A stretch of DNA of 64,000 bases from positions 62,001 through 126,000 of the forward strand of contig NZ_JAFB01000022.1 in the NCBI RefSeq assembly GCF_000519205.1, in the 5' to 3' direction. The DNA comes from Amycolatopsis taiwanensis DSM 45107. Lineage in GTDB: Bacteria; Actinomycetota; Actinomycetes; Mycobacteriales; Pseudonocardiaceae. The notes below the pieces were generated by a model that saw nothing but the letters and a program-made list of their open reading frames with translations, did not search any database and was not told where the DNA came from. The position numbers and the translations under genes are program-made. Positions 41,549-50,120 of the stretch are shown piece after piece. Each line of letters opens with the position of its first letter. Position 1 is the first letter of the stretch.

Positions 41549-42868
41549 TCAATCGAGGCGGCGCTTGCTGGTCTCGGGAACCCGGAAAGCGACCGCGAGC
41601 ACTGCGAGGGCCACCACGGTCAGGTAGACACCGGGGGCGCGAGGGCTGCCTGTCTCGGCCACGAGCCAGGCACCGAAGAGCGGTGCGGTGCCACCGAAGA
41701 GGGCGTAGGCCAGGTTGTAGGCCATTGCTGCCCCGGTGAAGCGGGTCGCGGTGGGGAACATCTCGATGTAGACGGTGTAGGCGGCGCCACCGAAGACGGA
41801 GATGCCCAGGACGAGCAGGAGTTGCGCGGCCAGCGCGGCGACAAGGCCGCCGCCGGAGGCCAGCACGAAGATCAGATAGCCGACGACCGCGAGCAGGGCG
41901 GAGCCGGTGACGAGCATCGGCCGGCGGCCGACGCGGTCGGAGATCCGCCCGCCGACCGGCAGCAGCACGGAGAGTACGACAAGCGCCGCGGCGTTGGTCC
42001 ACATCGCTTGGGCCTTCGTCAGGCCGACGGTGACCGTCAGATAGGTGACCAGGTAGCCGACGATGAGGTAGAACGCGAGCGCGGCCAGTGCGGCAAAGCA
42101 AAAGACGTAGCCGAGCGCGGCGCGGTTGCTGCGCAGTGCCTCGCGCAGCGGCTGCTTCGACAGCTGCCCGGTTTCCCTGGCCTGCTTGAAAACCGGTGAC
42201 TCTTCGGTCTTGAGCCGGATGAACAGCCCGACCAGGGCCAGCGGTAACGCCACCAGGAACGGGATCCGCCAACCCCACGATTCATACGCTCCGGGAGTGA
42301 GGTTCGCGCTCAGGGTGCCGACGAACACGGTCGCGACCAGCGGCGGGACGACCGACATCGCGGTGACGAGGTTTACCCAGGTGGCGCGCCTGTTGCCGGG
42401 CGCGTGCTCGACCGCGAACGACGACGCGCCGATCGCCTCGCCGCCGGCCGAGAAGCCCTGCAGCAGACGGCACACGAGCAGGAGCAGGGGTGCGAAGACG
42501 CCGATGGAGGCGTAGGTGGGCAGAACGCCGATGGCCGCGGTCGACACACCGGCCAAGCCCAGCACCGCGGCCAGTACGACCTGGCGGCCCAGCCGGTCGC
42601 CGAGCCGGCCGAAGACGATCCCGCCGAGCGGCCGCATCACGAACGCGACGCCGTAGATCGCCAGCGACGACAGCAGGGCCGCGGCGCTGCTGGATTCGGG
42701 GAAGAACAGGTGGGCGATGGTGGGCACGGCGTAGCCGTAGAGGGCGAAGTCGTACCACTCGATCAACTGGCCGACGCTGGCCGCGGAGAGCACCCGCCGG
42801 CGCAGCTGTTTGTCGCCTCCGCTGGTGTGGGTCCTGCCCGGTGAGGTGGTGGGGGTGAGGTCAGGCAT
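41549..42868 (-). CDS. MFS transporter, metabolite:H+ symporter (MHS) family
   Basis: A 439-residue permease with 12 predicted transmembrane segments. The MHS hallmark near the N-terminus (GQLIEWYDFALYG), the loop 2-3 motif GRLGDRLGRQ, the RLLQGFSAGGE segment and a second SDRVGRRP are visible. Family members import aromatic or organic acids, osmolytes or shikimate. It is the last gene of the leftward operon C45 acylase - phosphotriesterase - MHS transporter, so its substrate is probably the compound those two enzymes hydrolyse or release. Confidence 0.92.
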   Translation of the reverse strand: MPDLTPTTSPGRTHTSGGDKQLRRRVLSAASVGQLIEWYDFALYGYAVPTIAHLFFPESSSAAALLSSLAIYGVAFVMRPLGGIVFGRLGDRLGRQVVLAAVLGLAGVSTAAIGVLPTYASIGVFAPLLLLVCRLLQGFSAGGEAIGASSFAVEHAPGNRRATWVNLVTAMSVVPPLVATVFVGTLSANLTPGAYESWGWRIPFLVALPLALVGLFIRLKTEESPVFKQARETGQLSKQPLREALRSNRAALGYVFCFAALAALAFYLIVGYLVTYLTVTVGLTKAQAMWTNAAALVVLSVLLPVGGRISDRVGRRPMLVTGSALLAVVGYLIFVLASGGGLVAALAAQLLLVLGISVFGGAAYTVYIEMFPTATRFTGAAMAYNLAYALFGGTAPLFGAWLVAETGSPRAPGVYLTVVALAVLAVAFRVPETSKRRLD

Positions 42869-42878
42869 GGTGCTCCGA

Positions 42879-43910
42879 TCAGAGGCGCAGGGACAACAGC
42901 GACGACGGGTTCCCGACGGTGATCGTTTCGATGTCCGCGGCGGACAAGCCCTTGCGGCGCATCATCGGTACGACGTTCTCCAGGATGTGTGCGTATCCCT
43001 CGCCGCCGTACTTGCGCAGGTGGGTGCGGTGGCAGATGTCCTGGGCGATGACGAGTCGATCGAGCCGGCCGAGGTCCCGCAGGGCGATGAGGTAGTCGAT
43101 GCGGGTCGCGTCGTTGGGCATGTCGATGTCGGCGTACTCGTAGTGGCTGGATTCCTGGCCGAACAGATCGAACTCGACCACGCACCCGGTGCTCGCCACC
43201 TCGGCGAGCTCGGCGACGCTGAACAGGGTCCGGTCGACGTGGCTCATGATCGTGCGGCTCAGGTCGCCGCCGGCCTTCTCGACGCGGCGGATGAGGTCGA
43301 TCGGTGCCCGGCGGTCGCGGCCGGGGTGCAGCAAGAGCGACGCGCCGGTCTCCCGCTGGGCCTTGACGGCTGCGTCGAGAACCTTGGCCTCCTGCGGGTG
43401 CATGGGCCAGCTCGCGCCGATCTCGCCGATGATCCCCGCGCGCACTCCGTCAACGCCGATGGTGAGGTCGTCGACGATCTCCCGGGTGATCTCCGCGGAG
43501 CTTTTTGCCGCGACCTCCGGCGGCTGGTGGGCGGCGATGTAGTAGCCCGATCCCATGACGACGTGGACGCCGGAGGCCTCGGACACCTCGCGCAGCGCGC
43601 GTGGATCACGTCCCAGCCCACGCGGGGTAGCGTCGACGATCGTGCCGCCGCCGGCCGCACGGTAGAACGCGATCTCCTCCTTCGCATCCACGACACTGTC
43701 CAATCGGGAGTGTCGGGAGATGCGGTGGCGACGGGCGTAGTAATAGTTGTCCAACCGGATGTCTTCCTGGTCGCGCCGGAGGAACTCCGGTGATGCGCCC
43801 GGGGGAGGTGGTTTCCGGACGTCGATGAAGAGGTGTTCGTGCGTCTGGGTGTGGCCGAGGTCCTGCGGACCCACCGGGCCCAGGACCGTCTGCACAACAG
43901 GATCGCCCAT
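42879..43910 (-). CDS. Phosphotriesterase-family metallohydrolase (lactonase-like)
   Basis: A 343-residue TIM-barrel hydrolase. Metal ligands are H24/H26 (THEHL), E163 (GEIGAS), H195 (LLLHPGRD), H224 (MSHVDR) and D291 (IAQDICHR). The bridging residue is Glu rather than the carboxylated Lys of true phosphotriesterase, as in Php-type homologues, many of which hydrolyse lactones or N-acyl compounds. The stop is 10 bases from the MHS gene. The lactone, phosphate ester or amide substrate is unknown. Confidence 0.85.
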   Translation of the reverse strand: MGDPVVQTVLGPVGPQDLGHTQTHEHLFIDVRKPPPPGASPEFLRRDQEDIRLDNYYYARRHRISRHSRLDSVVDAKEEIAFYRAAGGGTIVDATPRGLGRDPRALREVSEASGVHVVMGSGYYIAAHQPPEVAAKSSAEITREIVDDLTIGVDGVRAGIIGEIGASWPMHPQEAKVLDAAVKAQRETGASLLLHPGRDRRAPIDLIRRVEKAGGDLSRTIMSHVDRTLFSVAELAEVASTGCVVEFDLFGQESSHYEYADIDMPNDATRIDYLIALRDLGRLDRLVIAQDICHRTHLRKYGGEGYAHILENVVPMMRRKGLSAADIETITVGNPSSLLSLRL

Positions 43911-43938
43911 GGCAGCTCTTTCGTGTCGTCGTGGTCCT

Positions 43939-45018
43939 TCAGATTCCGGCCGCGGCGGAGGTGAAGAGTTGGTCGATGTCCACAGTGGCCGGTTCGCCGC
44001 CCGGTGGTAGCAGGGTGATGGTGCGGCCGGTCAGGTCGACGACCGTGGTGCACAAGGTGGTGAGGGGGTCCTCCGCCGAGACCGGCCGGAACACTCCGGA
44101 CGGCACCGGCGTCCGGCCCAGCGCCTCCAGCAGCCGCTCGGGGCTGGGGCCGTCGATTCCGTACTCCTGGGCCAGCGCCGCCAGCACGTCGCCGCGCACG
44201 CGGCTCTCCGCTGATCCACTCGCTGCGGGCTCGAGGTAGCGCGCGTGGTTGGTGTGCCACGTCATGCGCTCGTGGGGGAGGACCTCGTGGAGCACGTGTC
44301 CATCCGCGACGGTCTCCACGACGACGATCCGGCCTGTCTCGACGTCGCCGATGGTGTAAGCGAACCCGCCGGCCGAGGGGGTGGTGGCCAAGTAGCGGAT
44401 CGCGGATTCGAGATCCGGCTGTCGTTGCAGGTCGCGTGCCACGAAGTGCCGTCCACCACCAGGTCCGGGCCGCTCGGGGGGAAGGTGGTCGACTCCGACG
44501 ACCAGCCCGTTCCCGGTGACAGTGTGCGCGTTGCCGGGCAGGAAGCCGGGATACCACTGGAAAAAGACCGGAATTTCCCCGTCGGCCAGCAGGGTGACCA
44601 AGATCAGCCGACCGGCGAGAACCGGAGCCCCGTCTTCGTTGTGCCCGAGGAGCGAGCGGTGGCCGCGGTGCGCGACATCGGAGCATCCCGTGCCGTCGAA
44701 CCCGGCGAGGTCTCCCCGCAGGTTCGCCAGCAGCAGGTCGTCTGCTCCGGACTCGGCACCTTCGGCCAGACAAGTGAGTTCGCGGAAGGCCTCGGGGTGA
44801 TTCGCCTCGCTGGCCGCGACGACCCGCTCGAAAGCACCACGTCCTCCCGCTGTCGCGGAGTACTCCTGAAGCTTCACGACTTCCGGTAGCTCGGCGAGAA
44901 CCGCGTGGACTTCGGCGCGAGCCGCCCGGCCGAGCGCCCGGAAGCAGTCGTCGCGCGCGCCCTCGACCACCAGCCAGCGCATCGGGCCGAAGGTGCGCTC
45001 AGTGAGAGTGGCAGCCAT
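43939..45018 (-). CDS. C45-family N-terminal nucleophile acyltransferase/amidase
   Basis: A 359-residue member of the peptidase C45 (acyl-CoA:6-aminopenicillanate acyltransferase-like) family. Self-cleavage before C112 in DGTGCSD would expose the nucleophilic Cys, giving a roughly 111-residue alpha chain and 248-residue beta chain; HNEDGAP follows, as in the family. I took the ATG at 45016-45018, with AAAGG upstream. Family members remove or exchange acyl groups on beta-lactams and acyl-amino acids. In this operon it probably deacylates the transported compound. Confidence 0.83.
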   Translation of the reverse strand: MAATLTERTFGPMRWLVVEGARDDCFRALGRAARAEVHAVLAELPEVVKLQEYSATAGGRGAFERVVAASEANHPEAFRELTCLAEGAESGADDLLLANLRGDLAGFDGTGCSDVAHRGHRSLLGHNEDGAPVLAGRLILVTLLADGEIPVFFQWYPGFLPGNAHTVTGNGLVVGVDHLPPERPGPGGGRHFVARDLQRQPDLESAIRYLATTPSAGGFAYTIGDVETGRIVVVETVADGHVLHEVLPHERMTWHTNHARYLEPAASGSAESRVRGDVLAALAQEYGIDGPSPERLLEALGRTPVPSGVFRPVSAEDPLTTLCTTVVDLTGRTITLLPPGGEPATVDIDQLFTSAAAGI

Positions 45019-45056
45019 GGGACAACCTTTCACCACGTTGTGATGTGCGCAACCGA

Positions 45057-45084
45057 AGTTGCACTAAATCATGATCATGCAACT
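45057..45084. promoter_or_regulatory. Palindromic operator upstream of the C45 operon
   Basis: AGTTGCA (45057-45063) and TGCAACT (45078-45084) form a 7-base inverted repeat with 14 bases between, and CATGATCATG lies in the middle. It is 40-65 bases upstream of the start at 45018, in an AT-rich patch, so it may bind a regulator encoded elsewhere. Confidence 0.5.
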
Positions 45085-45135
45085 GCGTGCTCGTCAAGTC
45101 TTCGGGTGGAACCGAAGTGCGAGAAGGACGTCGGC

Positions 45136-46455
45136 TCAACGTCTCCGGAGGAGCAGGACCGTGCCGTTGTCGATGACCGGGGTGTAGCCGTGTTCGACGA
45201 GATCGGCCAGGAGCCGCTGCTGTGCGGGTACCGGGCTGGGCCAGCCCACGAGGGGTTTGCTGGTGATGACCCAGTCGGGTTCGGTGGTTCCGTCGGGTTG
45301 CTCGGGGAAGAACAGGACACGGCAGCGTCGGGTCAAGTGAGGTGCGAGTCGGCTTCCCGCGGCCACGGTGGCGCCGTCGGGGATCCGGGCCAGTGCGGCT
45401 TGCAGCGCCGCGCGTTCCGAGGGAGCAGGAGGCGGGCCGGGCAGCAGCGCGGCGATGACGGCGAGCGAGGTGAGTGCGGCTCCCGCGGTTGAGAGCGAGC
45501 GGATCCGGCCGGATGTCCGGCGCAGCCCGTCCACCGCGGCGAGGAAGGCGATCGGCATGAGCACGGCGTTGTAGTGGTAGCCCGGCCCCCAGTAGTTCGG
45601 ATACGACGAGAGGAACCGCCAGGCCAGCGTGGGCACCAGCAGGATGGACAGCGGTGACCGCAACCCGGCGAATGCCGTCGGAACGAACAGCAGCGCCAGG
45701 GTGGCCGACTTCATGCCCAGCCCGTCGAGCGGCTGGAGTGCGGCCGCGCGGCCGGCGAAGGCATAGTGCCCCGCGGGATTGAGCGCGGGCAGCACGATTA
45801 CCACCAGCACAACGGTCGTGGCCATCCCGGCGACGGCGACTGCCCAGCCCCAGCGCCGCTGCCCCTGCCAGACGACATAGGCGCCGACGGCGGCCAGCGT
45901 CAGCGGCAGGTCCTCCTTGACCAGCACGAGTGGCGCGGCGAAGGCGACTGCGGCGCCCCACTCGCGCCGCAGCAGCCTTTCGGCAGAGAACGCCACGAGC
46001 GGTACCGCGAAGCAGATCTCGTGGAAGTCGAACGTGACGGCGTTGAGCAGCCCCGAGGAGAACAGGTATCCGGCGCCGGCCAGGGTGCCGCGCTTCGTGC
46101 CCAATGTGGACAGTGCGCAGCGGGTGACCGGAACCGCGGACAAGGCCAGCAGCGCGGCCTGGGCGATCAGCAGTGTCTCCGGCGCGGGGTGCAATGCGTA
46201 CAGCGGGGCGAGTACCAGCAGCACGGGATGGAAATGGTCGCCCAGCAACGGAAATCCGGGGCCCTTGAGGTCCGCGACGGGCCAGCGCCCGTGCGTGTAG
46301 GACCGCACCGCCTGCTCGAAGATGCCGAGGTCGTATCCGGTGGCCAGATACACGCGGTGCAGGCATACCGACCAGATCGCGTAGACGGCGAAGCCCAGGG
46401 ACGCGAGCGCGAGCGGAATACGGGTCCGTGAAAGCGCAGGTGGCGCGGCGAGCAT
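45136..46455 (-). CDS. DUF2079-family membrane protein
   Basis: A 439-residue polytopic membrane protein with many predicted transmembrane helices and a C-terminal soluble tail ending in Arg. Conserved blocks include GYDLGIFEQAV, LGDHFHPVL, DFHEICFAVP and KEDLPLTLAA, which mark the DUF2079 family; members resemble GT-C glycosyltransferases. The function is not known. It lies 58 bases downstream of the histidine kinase and may be cotranscribed with the two-component system. Confidence 0.85.
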   Translation of the reverse strand: MLAAPPALSRTRIPLALASLGFAVYAIWSVCLHRVYLATGYDLGIFEQAVRSYTHGRWPVADLKGPGFPLLGDHFHPVLLVLAPLYALHPAPETLLIAQAALLALSAVPVTRCALSTLGTKRGTLAGAGYLFSSGLLNAVTFDFHEICFAVPLVAFSAERLLRREWGAAVAFAAPLVLVKEDLPLTLAAVGAYVVWQGQRRWGWAVAVAGMATTVVLVVIVLPALNPAGHYAFAGRAAALQPLDGLGMKSATLALLFVPTAFAGLRSPLSILLVPTLAWRFLSSYPNYWGPGYHYNAVLMPIAFLAAVDGLRRTSGRIRSLSTAGAALTSLAVIAALLPGPPPAPSERAALQAALARIPDGATVAAGSRLAPHLTRRCRVLFFPEQPDGTTEPDWVITSKPLVGWPSPVPAQQRLLADLVEHGYTPVIDNGTVLLLRRR

Positions 46456-46512
46456 GGCGAGCAGCGTGACCGGTCCATGCTGAACCCGAGCTGAAGGAAC
46501 CTGAAGCGCGCT

Positions 46513-47862
46513 TCAGGTGATCAGCGGCAGGCGCACGACGAACCGCGCCCCGGGCGCGCTGTCCTCCACCGTGATACGGCCGTGGTGGGCCGCCACGATC
46601 TCCGCGGCGATCGCCAGCCCCAGCCCCGCGCCCCCGTCGTCGCGGTCGCGATCCTCGTCGAGCCGCACGAACCGGTCGAACACCCGATCCCGGTCTCGAG
46701 CGGGGATGCCCGGCCCGTCGTCGCTCACCGCGAGCAGGCACTCGCCGTCGTCGGCGGAAAGAGTGACCATCACCGCCGATCGGGCGTGTCGCTCGGCGTT
46801 GTCCAGCAGGTTGCCCACCAGCCGCTCCAGTTGCGCCGGGTGGCCGCGCACGACCACGTCGGCCAGCTCCGCCTGGACCTCCCGGCCCCGAAGGCAATCC
46901 CGCACCACGTCGTCCATCGCCACCGGCCCGTGTGCCGCGCGACGGTCGCCATCCTCGGAGCGCGCCAGCACCAGCAGGTCCGCCACCAAGTCCTGCAGGC
47001 GCGCCACGTCGGCGACGGTTCCCATCACGGTCTCACGCCAGTCGATCCGGTCGGGATAGGTCAGCAGCACCTCCAGTTGGGTACGCATCGAGGCGAGCGG
47101 AGTGCGCAGCTCGTGCGAGGCGTCGGCGACGAACCTCCGCTGGCGGTCGGCGGAGTCCCGTAGCCGCGCGAGCATGTCGTTCATCGTCACGGCCAGCACG
47201 GTCAGCTCGTCCCCGGTGCCGGGCACCGGAACCCGCCGGGACAGGTCTCGCGCGGTGATCTCCGCGACCTCGGCGCGGACCCGCTCGACCGGACGCAACG
47301 CCCGGCGCACAGCCAGCCACGCGGTCGCGGCGATCAGTGCCGAAATGACCGGCAGCGCGACCCACACTTGGGTACGAATGGCGGGTAACTGCCCATAGGG
47401 ATCCACCCGGGCGGCAACATAAATGCGGTAGCCCGCCGCTGAGGCGCTGCCCACGCTGGCCCGGATCGCGCCGGACAGATACCCGTCGAAGCCGCTGTTG
47501 CAGCGTTCCCAGGACAAGTCGAGCGTGATGATCGACGGGCTGTCCGCGCCTTCTCCGCCGACGCGATACAGCGTGCCCGCCGCGAGATTGTCGGGACAGG
47601 CGGCGACCTGCTCGTTCCCGGCGTTCACGATCTCGAACAGCGGGACCGAGGCCGCGCGTAGCTCCGCGGTCAGGTTCTCGGGGGCGATACCCCGCTCCAG
47701 CAATGCTCCGATCGATGCCGCCTCTGCGTTGGCCAGCATCGTCGCGCCGGTTTCGAATCGCTCCGACAGTGTGTCCAGAAACCACAGCGCCCCCGCGGAC
47801 AGTGCCAGCAGCGCGGTCACCGCCGCGGCCGCGGCCACCCGGACCCGGGTCGAGCTACGCAT
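46513..47862 (-). CDS. Sensor histidine kinase
   Basis: A 449-residue membrane sensor kinase. Two transmembrane segments (about 9-28 and 168-186) enclose an extracellular sensing domain of about 140 residues, followed by HAMP, the HisKA box with H250 in ADASHELRTPL, and an HATPase domain with N-box and GxGLGLAIA motif. Its start overlaps the response-regulator stop by 8 bases. It resembles MprB/CseC-type actinobacterial kinases but the signal is unknown. Confidence 0.93.
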   Translation of the reverse strand: MRSSTRVRVAAAAAVTALLALSAGALWFLDTLSERFETGATMLANAEAASIGALLERGIAPENLTAELRAASVPLFEIVNAGNEQVAACPDNLAAGTLYRVGGEGADSPSIITLDLSWERCNSGFDGYLSGAIRASVGSASAAGYRIYVAARVDPYGQLPAIRTQVWVALPVISALIAATAWLAVRRALRPVERVRAEVAEITARDLSRRVPVPGTGDELTVLAVTMNDMLARLRDSADRQRRFVADASHELRTPLASMRTQLEVLLTYPDRIDWRETVMGTVADVARLQDLVADLLVLARSEDGDRRAAHGPVAMDDVVRDCLRGREVQAELADVVVRGHPAQLERLVGNLLDNAERHARSAVMVTLSADDGECLLAVSDDGPGIPARDRDRVFDRFVRLDEDRDRDDGGAGLGLAIAAEIVAAHHGRITVEDSAPGARFVVRLPLIT

Positions 47863-48529
47863 CGCCGGCCGCGAGGTAGCCGGCGCCGCGCACCGTTCGG
47901 ATCACGTCTGCGCCGAGCTTGCGGCGCAGTGCGCTCACGTGCACCTCCACCAGATTCGCCGTGGCGGGCGCGGCGAAGTCCCACAGATTCTCCAGCAGCT
48001 CCGCCTTGCTCACCACGACGCCGGGCCGCTCCGCGAGGTAGGCCAGCAGCGCGAACTCCTTGCCCGTGAGCGCGACCTCGAGGTCGTTGCGGTGGCATCG
48101 CCGCGAGCCGAGGTCCAGGCGTACGGCTCCGACCCGCAACATGCTCGGCCGGGACGATCCGCCTCGCCGGATCAGAGCGCGCAACCGGGACAGCAGGACC
48201 GGATAGGAGAACGGCTTTGTCAAGAAGTCGTCGGCCCCGGTGTCCAGCGCCTCGATCTCGTCGTCCTCACCGTCCTTCGCGGTCAGCATCAGGATCGGCG
48301 TCGCATCGCCCACCGCCCGCAGCCGCTGGCAGACCCGGTAGCCGTTGAGGCCCGGGAGCATCACGTCCAGGATCACGGCGGCGTAGCGATGCTCCGACGC
48401 CAGCCACAACCCGTCCCGGCCGTTGTGTGCGGCGTCGACGGCATACCCCTCCGCCATCAGCCCCGCCCGCAACGAAGCCGCTAGCCGACGTTCGTCCTCC
48501 ACCAGCAGGATTCGCACGCCGGTCAGCAT
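47855..48529 (-). CDS. OmpR-family response regulator
   Basis: A 224-residue regulator. Receiver domain with D55 in VILDVMLPG, conserved acidic pair ED at 11-12 and Lys in KPFSYPVL, followed by a winged-helix DNA-binding domain (LTGKEFALLAYL to HVSALRRKLG). It forms a two-component pair with the overlapping kinase gene. A promoter should be located between 48530 and the Nudix gene at 48735, which is divergent. Confidence 0.95.
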   Translation of the reverse strand: MLTGVRILLVEDERRLAASLRAGLMAEGYAVDAAHNGRDGLWLASEHRYAAVILDVMLPGLNGYRVCQRLRAVGDATPILMLTAKDGEDDEIEALDTGADDFLTKPFSYPVLLSRLRALIRRGGSSRPSMLRVGAVRLDLGSRRCHRNDLEVALTGKEFALLAYLAERPGVVVSKAELLENLWDFAAPATANLVEVHVSALRRKLGADVIRTVRGAGYLAAGDA

Positions 48530-48734
48530 CTCACGTCCTCACACCGGATCCGTGTGGTGAGCGTGGAGTCCCCTTCGGACACCGAAAATCCGTCTCAGTC
48601 CGAGCAAGGCAACTTACCTGGTCGCTCTCGTCCGCGCAGGAGTTCGTTTCCACCACGGCGTCCTGGTCGAACGCCCGGACGAACGCGCAGCTTGATCCAC
48701 CCCCAACGCCAGACCCATCGACGACGATAGGACG

Positions 48735-49136
48735 ATGAACACCACCATCGACAAGGTCGCCTGGATCCACCTCGAACACGGCAAGATCCTCAGCACCCGC
48801 TCACACGGCAAGGACGTCTACTACCTCCCGGGCGGGAAACGCGAACCCGGCGAGACCGACCTCGACACCCTCATCCGAGAGATCAACGAAGAACTTGCTG
48901 TCACCATCATCCCCGCCACCGCCGCCCACCTGGGCACCTTCCACGCCCCAGCCCACGGACACCCCAACGGCGTCACTGTTCAGATGAGCTGCTATACCGC
49001 CGACCACCACGGAACACCCACGCCCAGCAGCGAAATCGACGAAGTCGTCTGGCTCACCTACACCGACCGCGCCCGCGTCTCACCGGTCGACCAACTCATC
49101 TTCGACCACCTCCACCAAACCGGCCGGCTTCACTGA
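48735..49136 (+). CDS. Nudix hydrolase
   Basis: A 133-residue Nudix protein with the box GGKREPGETDLDTLIREINE followed by EL, matching G-x5-E-x7-REUxEExxU; the metal-binding Glu residues are present. It probably hydrolyses a nucleoside diphosphate derivative such as an oxidised dNTP. It is divergent from the response regulator. Its codon choice is a little richer in CACC/ACC repeats than neighbouring genes. The precise substrate cannot be predicted. Confidence 0.9.
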   Translation: MNTTIDKVAWIHLEHGKILSTRSHGKDVYYLPGGKREPGETDLDTLIREINEELAVTIIPATAAHLGTFHAPAHGHPNGVTVQMSCYTADHHGTPTPSSEIDEVVWLTYTDRARVSPVDQLIFDHLHQTGRLH

Positions 49137-49463
49137 TCAAACCCCACCCACAGGTCTCGACCATTACTCCGTTCGCCCGCGTGCCATCACGGTATCGACG
49201 AGATCCAGGCCGAGCTCGCAGCACGCCCGTCTCTCTTGACGTAACCATCGCCCACAAGAGACCCCGGCACCGCGAAAGGATTCACCCCGCTCCCCGGCAC
49301 GATATTTCAGGTACGGAGCCGACAGGAGTGGTCACAGTTGATCGCTGGTCTTGGGTGGCGGTTGCCGGGGCGGGGGCTGCTGCGCGCGACCGGCTCCAGC
49401 GGGACGGGCGCACGGGGGAGAACCTCTTGTGCCTGTAGTAGACGTGTTGTATACATCTTGCCT
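49137..49463. other. Intergenic region upstream of the GntR catabolic operon
   Basis: 327 bases with no gene I can support. The Nudix gene ends at its left edge. At its right end are the promoter and palindrome of the GntR gene (49427-49455). I see no strong terminator after the Nudix gene. Confidence 0.5.
49427..49455 (+). promoter_or_regulatory. Promoter overlapped by GntR-type palindrome
   Basis: TTGTGC (49427-49432) and TATACA (49450-49455) are 17 bases apart, a good -35/-10 pair. The -10 lies inside TGTATACA (49448-49455), the core of many FadR-type GntR operators. The start codon at 49464 is so close that the transcript would have almost no leader. Confidence 0.6.
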
Positions 49464-50120
49464 ATGAGCAGTCTACGAGAAGGCGGGCGCACCCCCTCGG
49501 CTCAGGACGTCACCTACCGGTTCTTGAAGCAGCGGATCGCCGAGTTGCCGAGAGACGGCGGTACGTTCCTGACCGAATCGGAGGTGGCCGAGGCCGCCGG
49601 TACTTCCCGGACGCCGGTGCGCGAGGCGCTTCTCCGCTTGGAGGCCGAGGGCTTCCTGCAGATCGTGCCCAAGAAGGGGGCGTTCGTCCCGCCCATCTCC
49701 GATGCCGAGGTCCGGGCGGTGATGGAGGCCCGCGAAATCGTTGAGCACTGGTGTGTCCGGAAAGTGGTTCCGCCCGCGGCGGAGTTCCTGTCCGAATTGG
49801 ACCGTCTCGTCGCCGAGCAGCGGGAGCTCATCAACGATCCGGTGGGTTTCATCGAGTGCGACCGCGCCTTCCACCGCGCCATCGTGCGGCGTGCGGGCAA
49901 TCCCGTTCTGGCCGAGTTCTACGAGTCGCTGCGGGAGCGTCAGGTACGCATGGGGCTGCGGGCCGTTGTCAACAACGAGAGTCGCGCCCGCACGGTTCTC
50001 GCCGAGCACACCGCGATCGTCGAAGCGCTCCGGTCCGGAACGACTGACGAGGCTGGAGACGCGCTCGCGAGCCACCTGTCGAGCACCATGGCCGCCCTGC
50101 GCCTGCCGGAGCAGCTGTGA
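49464..50120 (+). CDS. GntR-family (FadR subfamily) transcriptional regulator
   Basis: A 218-residue regulator with an N-terminal winged helix (LTESEVAEAAGTSRTPVREAL) and a C-terminal FCD domain whose ligand/metal residues are in CDRAFHRAIV and AEHTAIVEAL. It is first in a run of eight genes and its stop overlaps the nitrilase start (GTGA), so it is part of the operon. A TGTATACA palindrome in its own promoter suggests autoregulation, relieved by the pathway substrate. Confidence 0.93.
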   Translation: MSSLREGGRTPSAQDVTYRFLKQRIAELPRDGGTFLTESEVAEAAGTSRTPVREALLRLEAEGFLQIVPKKGAFVPPISDAEVRAVMEAREIVEHWCVRKVVPPAAEFLSELDRLVAEQRELINDPVGFIECDRAFHRAIVRRAGNPVLAEFYESLRERQVRMGLRAVVNNESRARTVLAEHTAIVEALRSGTTDEAGDALASHLSSTMAALRLPEQL

